64,000 nucleotides of DNA from Lantana camara (GCA_037501455.1 CM074862.1:62465501-62529500), one strand, 5' to 3'. Counted from the first letter of the stretch, positions 22,264 through 33,509 are shown. Translations and numbers: made by a program. Notes: generated by a model not told the origin, from the letters alone.

Positions 22264-23190
22264 TCCATAGGGTCGCTTCGGAGCATTTTTGGGTTTCCCA
22301 GTGAGGGTGATTCCAGGCTCCCTACATGGAGTACGGGGGTTAGAAAAGATATTTGGAGATCTTTCCCATTAAAGCCCAACACCCGTAACTATCATGTACG
22401 GAACACCAAGGCTACCTACTTGGATAGTGTGGTGTGGCGAATTGTGCATAAAATCTTGAGTTGTAGCTTCTGTGCTTGCAATGAGAGCGAGGGCAACATT
22501 CAGGCCACGGAGTTGGGTATAATATGGATGATGAGGGAAGGAAAGCTGTTTGACGGCACAAGGGACTTGCTTGAGAGGATGCAGGATGTGGCCAAGAAAC
22601 CCACGGGTGCAATAGGTCATGGGGCTTATGTCACCATGATTGCCAGGAGATCAGGTTGGAGAGCCCGCAAGGCTGAGCCATTGACAGAGTATCCGTTTTG
22701 GGATGAGGACAATTGGAAGAATATGGGATTAATTACTGAGTGGAAAGAAGGGCCCCTCGAGGGAAGGTTGTTGCCCTGGTGGCCGAAGAGGGCGCGCAGT
22801 AGGTTCACACAGATGTATACTTAAGGCTTTGCTTCATATGAAGAGCTGCCAGATGAGCTTAAGGTAGCTGTTGATGAGATTTCGGATGACCCTGAGGGGA
22901 GGTATGATGCCCCAAGACCGGTCCCTCAGCAGGAGGGTGATGAGTGCATGTCTGTGCGTGCATTGAATATCAATACGGTGGCAATGAGGTTGGATCTAGC
23001 AGACTCCAATGCTAGGTTGGCAAGAATTGAGACAAGAATGACTGAATGGAAGCAGGAGATGGGGGATTTTTGAGCTCATGTGGATCAGACGTTTGACACT
23101 TGGACGACGCATGTGGATGAGCAGCTCCAGGGCCTGTATCATCGCTTGGATGGTTATTTTCGAGGCCCGGCACCCCCGCCTGATCAGTGA
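22264..23190 (+). pseudogene. Athila-like element ORF, 3' part
   Basis: Continuation of the ORF seen at 3-106. From 22269 it reads GSLRSIFGFPSEG, a block with WRIVHKILSCSF, a basic/acidic region, and WDEDNWKNMGLITEWKEG. In-frame stops are TAA at 22822 and TGA at 23071, after which the same frame goes on to TGA at 23188-23190. The part at about 22945-23070 is rich in regularly spaced hydrophobic residues and charges and looks like a coiled coil. It resembles the plant ORF of unknown function carried by Athila-type and related elements. It sits between the missing pol and the 3' LTR, the place of extra or env-like ORFs, but I see no signal peptide or membrane segment. The ATG at 22156 lies inside the Tekay LTR and is not a real start. 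Confidence 0.6.
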
Positions 23191-23531
23191 TCGTGTTGCC
23201 TTTGTTTCTGTTATTCCTTTATTTGCTTTGGGTCTGTATAATTGACATTCTGGGTTACTTTTGATACTCTTGCTACTACCTTTTTCTTTGCGCATGTCTA
23301 AACTTTTTAATTGCCAATGCAATGTGCCCTTTCTTACTTGGTATTTGGGACTTGTGTGTTTTTTTGTTAGATGCATGTTGATTGTCATTTGCTTTTGCAT
23401 TTGATCCGTGTTTTTCGAGTCACATATTTCAAATTTTGGAAGCCTTGCTAGCACTTTGCCGGGTCTTCAATTGATGAGGGAGTTTTCTTGATCCTTATTT
23501 CTAATTTTGCATGAGGACATTACAAAGATTA

Positions 23532-23563
<32 letters not shown>

Positions 23564-24634
23564 GATAGAATGTGATTGAGAGTTTCATTGGATATTTGCA
23601 TGATTAGATGTTTTGTTACACTTGTGATTTGCTAGGAATTGAGAAATTGTAAAAATTTTGAAAATTGTCCCTCGTTTTGAACTTTTTCTTTAAAGTTTGA
23701 TTGTTGAGCTTTTGCGAGAATAAGTTAGGCTTTTTGAATTGAGGAAAATTTGCATGAGATTTGATGATTTAGTGTATTAGTATACCCTTATATTTTGAGC
23801 ACTTTTGTATGTGATGATGTACTTTGCTTAGAAAGATGAATTGATGATTTCCAAATAAGTCTAAGATTTGATTACGATACATTCTAGTCCTATTGAGGCG
23901 AAATTTTGAGTTAATGAAAGATTAAGGAAGTGAAGTAGGCATTCGTTGTCGGAGAATTATAAGCTTTTCTTTTTAGCCGTTTTTCACTAAATAACGTCAT
24001 CTTATTGACCCCGCTGAGCGCCTGAGCCTAATTGTTGTGCAAGTAAAGAAAGAAAAACAATGAGAAGAGTGTGAAAAAGAAAAAAATATGAAAAAGAGAA
24101 GAAAGAGCAAAAGGAAAGAAAAGAAAAATTATGAAGAGTTTGAAATTGAGAGTGTGGTATTCAATTGTTGGAAGGGGAAGGATTATGTGTTTAATGGCGG
24201 AATTGAAGTGCCGTGAGTTAAAGATTGAATGATGTAAGCTTGGTGAGTAGTCACTTGGTCCAAATTTCCATAACCTTACCCAAAGCCTACATTACAAGCT
24301 CGAAAGACCTACCGATCCTAAGTTTTGAGTTAATTCTATTAGTGGAGATAGGTGCGAAGAGTGTATTCCGAAGTTGATGATTAGAACTAAGGAGGAAATG
24401 GTGAATTTGTCGTTCTAGTCGTTATACATTATTTCGTTCGAAATCACACACTACACAAGGGTATATTTCTCATACTATGTCTGACGATCTTATGTGCATG
24501 CATACTTAATTTGAATTGCTAGACTTGTTTAGTTGAGAGTTCCATGATTGCTTTTAGGAGAAGGTTTGATGAGGATGTATTTTCTTTATTTTCGTATTAC
24601 TTGAGGACGAGCAATAGGCAAGTGTGGGGAAGTT
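23191..24634 (+). other. Noncoding 3' region of the Athila-like element
   Basis: About 1.4 kb without a gene between the ORF and the 3' LTR. It holds a (GT)n run followed by 18 G residues (23547-23564), a purine-rich block (about 24040-24160), and the terminal purine tract before the LTR. The context of the G run (GAGGACATTACAAAGATTAAG) resembles that of the terminal tract (TGAGGACGAGCAATAGGCAAG), as if the priming site were present twice. Confidence 0.6.
24619..24634 (+). other. Polypurine tract of the Athila-like element
   Basis: CAAGTGTGGGGAAGTT precedes the LTR start at 24635. A purine run in this place supports the LTR call even though the 5' LTR is outside the window. Confidence 0.65.
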
Positions 24635-26180
24635 TGTTGAGTGTGAAATTCGTATAGATTTCAGCTTATATTAGAGTATATTCTTGTGTCGTTTGCTGCG
24701 TTTACTTGTTTATTTCAATCCATATAGGTGATTATTGAGTTGGAGATGAGAAATGACATTCTAAGACGAATTCATCCGCTTTTGGAGGAAAAAGGAGTAA
24801 CTCCTGTTACCCCTTGGAAGAACAAAGTGGTTAACCCCCGTTAACAGACACAGGAGCATCGATTTTGGCAAAGTATGGGAGTAATGCCCGTTACTCCCTG
24901 GTAGTGCAACTCTGGTAACGCCCGTTACCAGAGGTAGTAGGAAGAGATTTTTGGCATAGGAGGGGTAACGCCCATTACCCCTAGGTAGAGGGAAAGTGGT
25001 AACGCCCGTTACCACTTATAAAAGCATTATTGCGATTCCAAGGCAGTAACGGGTGTTAACAGGGTTTGCGCGTAGATAGGAAATGTCCGTTACCTAGGGC
25101 GGCGACCAGAATTTTGGGCCGTAATTGATTTACGTTTTGGAGTCTTTTTTAGGACTACTTCCCTCAATTCGTAACCTAGTTTTGGAGAGGGAGTTGCTGA
25201 GCTTTTCCAAGGGTTCTTCAGAGATTTCGAGAGGATGAAAGGATCGAATTCTTCAATGATTTTAGTTTTTCCGGTTTTATTGTTGTTTTATTTTATCAAA
25301 CTAGTTCCTCAAGATTTAGTTTCCATTAGTTTTCATGTTCGTTTTTCCAGATTTTCTTGAATGTTTATGGTTTTGAATTTTAGACTCTGTTTAGATTTGA
25401 TGACATGAATTTCTTTAATGCAATCTCCTTTTATGAGTTTGGCTTTAATTATGAGTAGCTAATTCTCTAGGGCTAGGGGGGTGATGATGAATGCATGATA
25501 GGTGTTCGATATAATGCTTTAATGACTTGTGTTAATTCTTAGTTTGAAAACGGGATTAATTTGAATTGCAACCGTCTGGCCAACCCTAGCATATTTTATA
25601 ATTGCCTAAACATCGAAAGATTGATGGTAATTTAGATTGTTTTCATAACTTGTAAGTTGTAGAACGCAAAGAGATTTGGTTCTAGCTTATACAACAGTAA
25701 TCTTATTCCATTCCAACCTGTTAGAATATTGAATTGCACTAGTCGTGATCCTATGGTTTAATTAATTATTGATGATTGCGAGAGCAACATTGAATACTAA
25801 TTAAGCACTTGGTTACGCCTTGAGAGAGGGTAATACAAACATAAGTGACTAGGTTGTAGAATTACACTTGTCAAACGAGTATTATATTGACACTTGATTG
25901 TATGAATCATTACCTTTCCCTACCTGCGTAGTTTACTGATTTTAATCTGCGAGTTTAGTTGTTATGTGTGTTCTTTTTAGTTAATTGCTTACATTCTGTT
26001 TTAGTAGATTAATAAAGAACCACTTAAATTTTGTTCGGTTTTTAGATTAGACATACGATATTGAGTAGTGATTGATTTCCCTTCCCCGTGGGTACGATCC
26101 TATTGTGCTACGGGTATATTAAGTGTACACTTGCACTATTGGTTTTAACTTAAGTAAAACACACAATAGTAATCCTAACA
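24635..26180 (+). repeat. 3' LTR of the Athila-like element
   Basis: Begins TGTTGAGTGTG after the purine tract and ends AATCCTAACA at 26180, about 1546 bp. The sequence after it is a Copia-type LTR that starts in mid-LTR, which supports the right boundary. It contains an array of palindromes at 24794-25017. No gene is seen. The partner LTR is outside the window, so the TSD cannot be checked. Confidence 0.7.
24794..25017. repeat. Palindrome array in Athila-like LTR
   Basis: At least six palindromes with a central G(C)CCC loop: 24794-24813, 24829-24847, 24878-24897, 24911-24932 (9-bp perfect arms TCTGGTAAC/GTTACCAGA), 24961-24982, and 24994-25017 (10-bp perfect arms AAGTGGTAAC/GTTACCACTT). The inner GTAAC/GTTAC is shared and the outer bases vary while staying complementary. 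Weaker copies follow to about 25095. Confidence 0.85.
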
Positions 26181-26814
26181 TAGGCCGTGGTTCAGGTGTC
26201 AATATGGCGACACCCTTTTAAGCCTATATCAAAGATTACAGAGTTACCTCATATGAGACATTACAGTATCTCAAGTCAAAAGATTATTAACCACATCATG
26301 GACCTGTGAGATATTTCCTAATCTGGAAGCTTTTGGAAACTTCCTTTCCCATTTGGGAATGTTCTCACACGATACATCTCAGTGATAATGTTCTTGTAAC
26401 AATCACCCTTATGTATTATGAACACATATGGTATGCACTTATCACTCCATGAAACTGAGTGATCCTTCTCAAGGACATAATCACATAAGCAAGTCTCAAC
26501 GGAGTCAAGGTTTACACTCCCACTGTCTGTTGAACTTATCGCCTTGGAGAAGTTTCTAATCCCCCCCCCCCCCCAATGGAGTTAAGAACTTATTTCATGT
26601 GTCGTTCTTATAAGGATAAAGTTCTTAACGCCTCATCGGATTAGGGGAGTTCAAACCCTGCAAAACACATTCAAACCCAAACAGACATAAATAAGCACAT
26701 AAAGAAGTGTTTGCCTATGAACAAAATTATTTCGTTTATTATTCGAAGGCCGTTTGTGATTTTACAAGGAAATAGTAAAGCAACAATACTGCTTTAAGGG
26801 CACTATTCATAACA
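26181..26814 (-). repeat. Copia-type LTR remnant
   Basis: On the minus strand it begins TGTTATGAATAGTGCCC at 26814 and is recognisably related to the LTR of the nested Copia (for example GCGACACCC, TTCCTAATCTGGAAG and CTCCCACTGTCTGT are shared), but more diverged. It breaks off at 26181 where the Athila-like LTR ends, so it is best read as the site into which that element inserted. A run of 14 C residues lies near 26562. Confidence 0.8.
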
Positions 26815-27720
26815 ATGACATGTTTAACCACTTAATCACATTATTAACTCAAGAATCAAGCCAAATTATGAGATGCCATTAAAGTACCTTGAGATCCATT
26901 AATGGAGCTTCAAGCTATAATCAACCAACGAGCAAAATTCCGGCAAATAAACGACAAGGAAGCTCACGAGAACAACATATATTAATCTTGGAGCATATAA
27001 TTCAAGTATGAGAGCCAGGTAGCAAATTTTCACATATACATACTATTCATCTTCTTCACCAAAGCTTAAGAAATGAAGCAATAAAATAAGATTCAATTGG
27101 GTAGAAATTAAGCTCGCGAAGAGAGGAATTCGTAACTTACCTTGGATCGTTGATTGAGCAAGAGACGAAGACGAACTTAAGCTCTTAAGGTCTGGGTTGG
27201 GGAAACCCTTCTTCTTCTCTTCTTCTCCCTTGGAGAAATGTTTCTTGCATGAATGAGGGAGAGAATGGATTTGGTTCAGTTTATAGGGCAAGAAAAATCG
27301 GTCTAGTTCATTTCAAAGAAGGTTCGATTCAAATGGCTCAAGTTTTAAAATGATAGGGGGTCCAAACGGCTTTAGAAAAATGTGAGGCTTGTTCCATTGG
27401 ACCCGAATCGCCGAAACGAAGCCAGTGGTGAAGTTAGAATTCAAATCCGAATCCCCGAACTCAAGTTATTCGAAGAACGGCTCAAAAACCCTGATAGCGT
27501 TTAAGTCCCTAAACTTCAATCAAATGGACATTTGAGTCTGATCGGCGATCACATAATAATCTAATTCTAAGGTAATAAATAACTTGAAATAAAGCTCATG
27601 TTGACATGTGGAGCATGCGACATCACGTATTTCACATGATTGTAATTAAAATAATTAAATTGGTAATTAAACTCACCCCATGACGTCGTACCTGGATTGC
27701 CGAAGAGACCGGGTGTCACA
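26815..27720 (-). repeat. Ty3-type LTR remnant
   Basis: On the minus strand it begins TGTGACACCCGGTC at 27720, the style of a Tekay-like LTR start. TATAAAC lies at 27280-27285 and a strong donor (ATCCAAG/GTAAGTT) after 27141, matching the layout of the other Tekay-type LTRs here. The other end is not found, so it is truncated or interrupted. The ORF at 27043-27291 on the minus strand spans the predicted exon and intron and is not a gene. Confidence 0.5.
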
Positions 27721-28065
27721 CTCTCAATACTGTATTGAGAATACTATTGGATAAACAATATTCAATTAATGTTCTAGTGTTCTAATTGAATAGTTGTTCA
27801 ATTACGGATCATGGACTACCCTAGAGGAATTCCGCGTGGAGTTCTTGGAATAAGATTGAATAGAAGCAGACCGGATAGGTTTTGGAAAACCTTCTTATCA
27901 TCATCATCAACTACAAGCAAAAGAGGTATTTGAATCTTACTTCTTTTGTTTAAATCGTAAATCTCGAATCAAATGCTGATATTATTTGGAATTCCGATAA
28001 AATTCTTTTTATAATCCCCAAAAAAATTTTAATTTCCACTGCGTTGGGGTTGACGAATTCCAACA
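27721..28065 (+). repeat. Copia LTR 3' end remnant
   Basis: AT-rich sequence ending ATTCCAACA at 28065, followed after one base by a Met-type primer site. This is the right end of a Copia 5' LTR on the plus strand; its left part is cut off by the Ty3-type LTR at 27720. Confidence 0.7.
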
Positions 28066-28066
28066 G

Positions 28067-28079
28067 TGGTATCAGAGTC
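28067..28079 (+). other. Primer-binding site of a truncated Copia
   Basis: TGGTATCAGAGTC directly follows the LTR remnant end. It matches the site in the full-length Copia at 10561-10572. Confidence 0.8.
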
Positions 28080-28980
28080 ATACTTTAATTGATTTACGAT
28101 TTTAGTCCCTTGTATTAATTTGATTAATATGTTGATGCGTGTCATGCTTGTTTTAATTTGAGATTCGTTTAGGTAAAGTTTTAAAATTTGAAGAAAAGTT
28201 CTTATTTTAAAACTTATATGAAAATTATGAGATTTTGTTAAAATCGAAAAACTATTTTTCATAATTTGATAAAACTATAATTTTTATTTATGTTATATTT
28301 TAAAATATAAATTAAACAAAAAAAAAAAAAAAAAAAAATTGGAGTGCACAGTGGATTACGATGCACTGTACAGTCATGCTTTGTGTGTGCGATGCATGAA
28401 AGCTGGTGCTACCCTAGGACAGCAATTTACTGGGCTTGGTTGAACCCCAAATCACGAGTTTCTTCGGAGTTTTGGGCGACACACAAACTGGACTCCTGCG
28501 CGCGTGGCTGGGCCACGTATTAAGGGCAAAAGCCCATCCTCGGGCCAGCAGGGCATTGGAGGACCAGCCTAGCCTCCGCCCAGGCTCCCTTTCTACAAAA
28601 ATGTATGCCTGGGCTTTGAGCCTCCTCATCCAAGTGAAAAGAGCATCCAACCAACTGAGCTAGTGATCTTAATTGTTAATTTTCGATAGAAGGTTTACTA
28701 TACCGTGAACCTGTCACAGATTTAAAATTATTTTAAAACTAAATCATTTTAATTAATTTTGTGAAATTCTTTTACTTGAAAATTAATTATTTTTGCCCAA
28801 AATTCGAATTGTTAAAATAGAAGCATGGTTTTGTTAGATTGAGATCTAATTGAAATTAAATTGAATTTGAGAATTAAATTTAAAGGATTAATTTAATTAG
28901 TGAATTAAAAGATAATCTTTGGTCAATAAATAATTTTAAAAATTATTTAAAGACTAATAAATTGCATTGTTGAAACATCT
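28080..28980 (+). other. Leader remnant of truncated Copia
   Basis: AT-rich sequence with an A-run (about 28317-28338) and a GC-rich block (28340-28670). The block lies at about the same distance from the primer site as the GC island in the full-length Copia leader. No gag follows, so the element is truncated. Small ORFs across the GC block (28414-28663, both strands) are likely chance. Confidence 0.55.
28317..28675 (-). mobile_element. Possible tRNA-derived SINE
   Basis: On the minus strand TAGCTCAGTTGG (28652-28663) is an exact match to the RNA polymerase III A-box consensus, and GGCTCAAAGCC about 45 bases on is a fair match to the B box. The stretch ends in a T run of about 20 near 28317, as some plant SINEs do. 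No clear target duplication is visible, and the region could instead be the GC block of the Copia leader. Weak call. Confidence 0.3.
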
Positions 28981-30329
28981 TCGAAAAAATTAATCATGCT
29001 TGGCAAATTTCTTTGTCCTGATACTTACACGGTAGAAATGCAATAAGAAAGCTTAGAATTTTAATTCCAATAAGTAAGATTGTCATAAAGCATTGAGTGT
29101 AATAAGAAACAAATGGTGTTGGTAAGTGAAACTTTGAAGTAAAAGTGTGAGATATGGTCTGAAATTTTTGAAGAAGAAGAAGAAGAAGTGTTGGATATGA
29201 ATATGAAAAAAAAAATGTTCGAGATAAATTTTGGTGGATAAAATTTGGTCTTAAAAGAATGGATGAAAAAATTGGATTAGAAGAAAATGTGTAAAAGCAT
29301 TTAAAAAAAAAAGCAAAAAAGAAAATGCCATGAAAAAAAAAGTAATTGATTTTGGTGAAGAATAAACAATCTAAATGACAAGTTTAGCCACTGAAATCAC
29401 TAAAAGGCCGTCGAAACCATTAAAAGACCATGAAAACCACTAAAAATCAGTTGTATAATTTAAAGTAAAAACGCGAAGTAGGGATGACGTTTTACAACAA
29501 AACTTAATTTGTGTGAGAAAGTATCAAAACAAGTATAGTTTACATGACAAATTTTTTTATCCCTTTAAACTAGGTACAATTTGCAAATTACTATGTTCAA
29601 TTCAATTTTGTTAAAATACTTGGTTGGGAAATTACATTTACAAGGATTTTCTTCACAACCTCCATAGAAAAAACCCAAATTAGATTTACAAAACCGGCTT
29701 CTTCATTGGTCAATTCAATATTTCAGAAATGTGTACCAACCACTATAATTTTCATTCAATTTTACTTCACAATCTATTATTTTATCACATTGATGGTTAC
29801 CAATATAAAAAATGCCATCTTCACGCAAAAACCTCACTAATAGTATCTTAATTTTGCGAGAAATCATCAACTACTATCGTGTGTCACAGAATTTCAACGG
29901 AATACTCAATCTGGGATGGTGGTGTCTGGTGTGCAACTCTCAGATAATTTAGGTGGTAATTTTAAAAAATCACGATAGTTTAAATGGTAAAAAATATTTT
30001 TTTAATTTTTTATATTTTTTTGGATAAAGTTCCGATAAAATATATATCATATATTGTCAAGAACTCTATTCCGTACATTATGATGATCATCAATGTAAAT
30101 ACCAATATAAACAAAAACAATATTCTGCTCACAATAATTATCGGAAGATTTAGAGACAAATCCCAGACTAGTATATTGTGTTATTTCCTCGAAGTAAAAG
30201 CAAATGATCACACCACATAAAATTAAATTGATTATACCATAAGACCATATAGTATAACCAACACTAATAATAATTAATTATATTGATGACAATCAAACCA
30301 GTCAGAAAATTAAGCCTCGCATCATCCCT
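28981..30329. other. AT-rich intergenic region 3' of NAS
   Basis: No gene or recognisable element seen. There is a short GAA-type repeat (about 29168-29188) and several A runs. The stretch next to the gene (30230-30329) should hold the NAS 3' untranslated region; no canonical AATAAA stands out. Confidence 0.5.
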
Positions 30330-31268
30330 TCAGCAAAGATGCTCATCGACGGCCAGCTCCTCCACCAGCATCGGATTCTCAAACGCCTTAATCTCCGCGC
30401 ACTTGCTGCACAACACTATTGCCCCGCCCCCGCAATGCACCGCCGGCGCCGCGCACCTCCGCGCCACCACCACCGTGTTAATCACCTCATCTGTCGGGTG
30501 GTGCACTGTCAGAATCTCAAACCCCCGCAGGTGGCGCGCTTCCACCACTGGGTACAGGAACGCCCTCGCCCCGTGCGCGCTCCTCACCATCAGCACCGCC
30601 CCTGGCTTCATGCTCCCTGCCAGATGTTCCACCACGTGCGCCTTCTCCTCAACGTCCATCCCCACCAGCGCAGCCAGAAACACCACGTCGTACTCCGCCA
30701 GCCGCGCCGCTGGCACATCCATGATGTCCGTCGTGTGAAACCTCATCCTCCCCGCCAGGTCGGGGTGCGGCGCCACCAGCCTCGCCGCCGCGGCGTTGGC
30801 GGCAGCATCGACATCGAAGTTATCGAAGGCTGCCTCGGTGAGGTGGCGGACGGCGAGGACGATGGAGGTGAGGGGCAGGGGGCCGGATCCCACGAATGCG
30901 ACGCGGCGGGGGTGGGGGGCGTGCGGGGTGAGTAGGTCGTGCTCGAGGCGGCTGAGCTTGATATAGTTGGAGTAGTAGGGGAAGATGTGGAGGTGGTCGA
31001 GTGGGTGGTCGAAGGCGGCGAGAAGAGCGGAGAAGTGCATCTCCATGAGGCCCTCGGCGTAGCCGCAGAGGGTGATGAGCTTTTGGCGCATTTCCTGGAT
31101 TTCGACGCAGAGTTTGGAGACGTCGATTGGGTGGGGCGGAATGCAGGTATGGACGAGCTGAGTGAAGAGGGCATCGACGGCGGGTGAGGGGCTGAGGTTG
31201 TCGATGTGGGACAGCTTCTGGTACAGCTCGCACACTTTTTGAACCAACGGATCTCTGAGGCAAACCAT
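30330..31268 (-). CDS. NAS: Nicotianamine synthase
   Basis: Intronless ORF of 312 codons, close to the usual family length. The enzyme joins three S-adenosylmethionine molecules into nicotianamine, a metal chelator that moves iron, zinc and copper in plants. Visible motifs: MVCLRDPLVQKVCELY start; CIPPHPIDVSKLCVEIQEMR (42-61); a YxxPhi signal YIKL (102-105) and a di-leucine (112-113), both known in plant NAS and linked to vesicle trafficking; the SAM-binding VAFVGSGPLPLTS (123-135); NFDVD (150-154); YDVVFLAALVGM (193-204); RSAHGARAFLYP (229-240) and HPTDEVINTVV (257-267). The tail with LCSKCAEIKAF...VEELAV resembles dicot NAS. The start has a good context (GACATGG). The gene is far richer in G and C than its surroundings. 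It is the only intact gene I see in the window. Confidence 0.96.
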   Translation of the reverse strand: MVCLRDPLVQKVCELYQKLSHIDNLSPSPAVDALFTQLVHTCIPPHPIDVSKLCVEIQEMRQKLITLCGYAEGLMEMHFSALLAAFDHPLDHLHIFPYYSNYIKLSRLEHDLLTPHAPHPRRVAFVGSGPLPLTSIVLAVRHLTEAAFDNFDVDAAANAAAARLVAPHPDLAGRMRFHTTDIMDVPAARLAEYDVVFLAALVGMDVEEKAHVVEHLAGSMKPGAVLMVRSAHGARAFLYPVVEARHLRGFEILTVHHPTDEVINTVVVARRCAAPAVHCGGGAIVLCSKCAEIKAFENPMLVEELAVDEHLC

Positions 31269-31520
31269 GTCGACACTATGTGTGTAACGAAGTGGTGTTT
31301 GATTATTAGGTTTTAAGTTTCTAGTTTCTACTTTTTAGTGGAAAATTGAATAGAATATGTGATTACTGTGTTTGTTGGTGTTGTGCGTGTGGAAAGACCG
31401 AAAGAGAATTGCTGCAGGTTGAGAGCAAAACTCTTGGATTTTTGATGGGGTGGATTTGGCCTCGAAGGGAGTATTTAATGGCAGTTGCTTTGGGGTGGGG
31501 GACGGATCATTCATGAGTGT
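31269..31520 (-). promoter_or_regulatory. NAS 5' untranslated region and proximal promoter
   Basis: Upstream of the NAS ATG on the minus strand. A TATA-like ATTAAATAC is at 31471-31479, about 205 bp from the ATG, so transcription may start near 31440. I did not find a clear G-box or a full iron-deficiency element; iron control is expected from the family, not shown here. Confidence 0.4.
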
Positions 31521-33509
31521 CTTCATTGTTTATTATTTTGGATTTGTTTTAGTGGTGTGGTGTAGTTTAATTTCTATCTTGTGTTATAGTTTGTGGAAAT
31601 AATTTATGATGAAATGTTTATTTTAATCAGATTTTAGTGAATTATAATAAAATGTAATATTAATAACAAGAAATTAGAAAATGTTGTGAATACTTATTAA
31701 TTGACTTTAACTCTAGTTTTGATGTCACCATAATTCTAACCCAAATCTATTTTAGTCAAACCAATATAATTAAGATGAAAGAAAATATTTTTAAACACTT
31801 ATCATGTAATTGATGATAGGTATAAGAATATTGATTATTAAATAACAAATTTAATAGACTTATCTATATAATTATTTAAGTTCAATTAAATTATGTTTGG
31901 GGTAACTTTAACATGAAATTTGTTCGATCAAATCAATGTAACGAGGGAAGGGGTGTTTTATACTTATATTATAGGTATTGTCTGCACTCAAAAATACTTT
32001 AATAACTATGGCTTTTATTGTGTCATATAGTTTGTTGACACTAGATTTCGTTTTCCTCGTCCACATTCAATTAAATGTTATATTCACCAGGCCGTTTTTC
32101 GAGTTCATTATAATTTAATGATTACTAAGAAATTCACTTCTTAGGGAATTTCTTGTTGCTTTGGCAGTAATTGACTAATTGTTACACAAGTATGATTTGA
32201 AGATTAGGACTACATAGTTGCTATCGATTATTATTTTTAACACTCTAACATGCATCAAGACTTATATATGCAATTGAAAGGCAAGATACTAATTCTGTTA
32301 CATGTTTATCACTTAATTACATAAATATCTCAGATAACACGACGTAACAAGATGATATTTTTAAAAGTTGATATAGATTATCACCGACTCGTGTTATGGG
32401 TATAAATTTTTTAATATCCAAATAACTCGTCAAGTCACTCCAGTAATTCAATCGAATTGGACCACAGCTGGTGCTCTTTTTTGGGGATGTGGGATCAAAC
32501 TCATTATCCAAATTCCTAGACACAATTCATCGCAGTATGAGATCAAACAACAATAGGGCTCACCCCACCTATTCATCAAAGTCAAGCCATACATTGACAA
32601 GAAGGAAATTTGTTTGATGTTGGCACCTACATACACTACAAAGAATACAAAAAACAAGTTGAATATATAAATTAAAGTAACTTTGATCTTGACAACAAAT
32701 GTACATTACATTGATACAAGAACTATTCCTTAGCAATTATATGCCTTATATATAATTTATTTAAATAAATTACCTTGACAAATAAAGTTAAATACTATAC
32801 TATAACGTACAACTTCTTGTAATTCTATTAATAATCACATTAGCGTATAGGTTTTGAACTATTAATATATATCGTGACAACGGCTTATAACTTTCTTGTA
32901 GCTTTCAGGGTATTATATTGGTCACCTTTAATTCATTGTACATGTAAAAAGAATTTTATCTCATTTAAGAATAATTGTTGTTAGTGATAATTGACAATGA
33001 AGGCAAGAGGGTATGTATTGAATTATATATATAATTTTTCAATGTTTTACATCAATTTTATCCACATAGTAACGAACATTACAGTCATATCGCATTAATT
33101 TTCAGCAGATCGTTGTTGGACGCACTAGTAGTTTCTTGTCACTATTACCATCACATTTTTACGGTTCATAAATGTTGAAAGGCAAATGTTTTGTGTCGAC
33201 ATCTCATCTCTTTAGGTGAGTTCTTTTATTGTAATTAATTTTTGGATTGGCATTCAGCATTAATGCGGTCAACTATAACACATATCCTGATATACCCTAA
33301 TAAAATACAAACTCATTCAACCATTTAAAGTGATAATTTAGTAGTTTGATGTTATAATTGATTAATTAGATGTTGAGGTCGGATATCCAAATTTTTGGTT
33401 GGGAAGTTTTATGTTTTACTTGTTAGATCCTAGAAGAACTTGTAATGAATGAGATACATTAAATGAAAAGTACACAATCGATCATTGTAATTGATAATGC
33501 CAAGTTTAG
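31521..33509. other. AT-rich intergenic region upstream of NAS
   Basis: About 2 kb with no gene I can support. The minus-strand ORFs at 32317-32657 overlap in two frames and match nothing I recognise. The more distant NAS promoter probably lies here, followed by the Tat element at 33515. Confidence 0.5.

Noticed and set aside
22156..22268. ATG at 22156 as start of the Athila-like ORF
   Set aside because: It lies within the Tekay 3' LTR; the real upstream part of the ORF is at 3-106.
22264..23190. Calling the Athila-like ORF an envelope gene
   Set aside because: Its position would fit, but no signal peptide, membrane segment or glycoprotein-like feature is visible.
27043..27291. Minus-strand 82-codon ORF in the Ty3-type LTR remnant
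   Set aside because: It spans a predicted TATA, first exon and intron donor; Ser/Leu-rich chance reading.
28640..28675. A functional tRNA gene at the A-box
   Set aside because: No cloverleaf with paired acceptor stem or anticodon arm could be made, and the box spacing is too long.
30339..31276. Long ORFs on the other frames and strand over NAS
   Set aside because: GC-rich coding sequence gives few stops in other frames; the proteins are low-complexity His/Pro/Ser-rich shadows of the NAS gene.
32317..32657. Minus-strand ORFs as a host gene
   Set aside because: Short, overlapping in two frames, with no recognisable domain.
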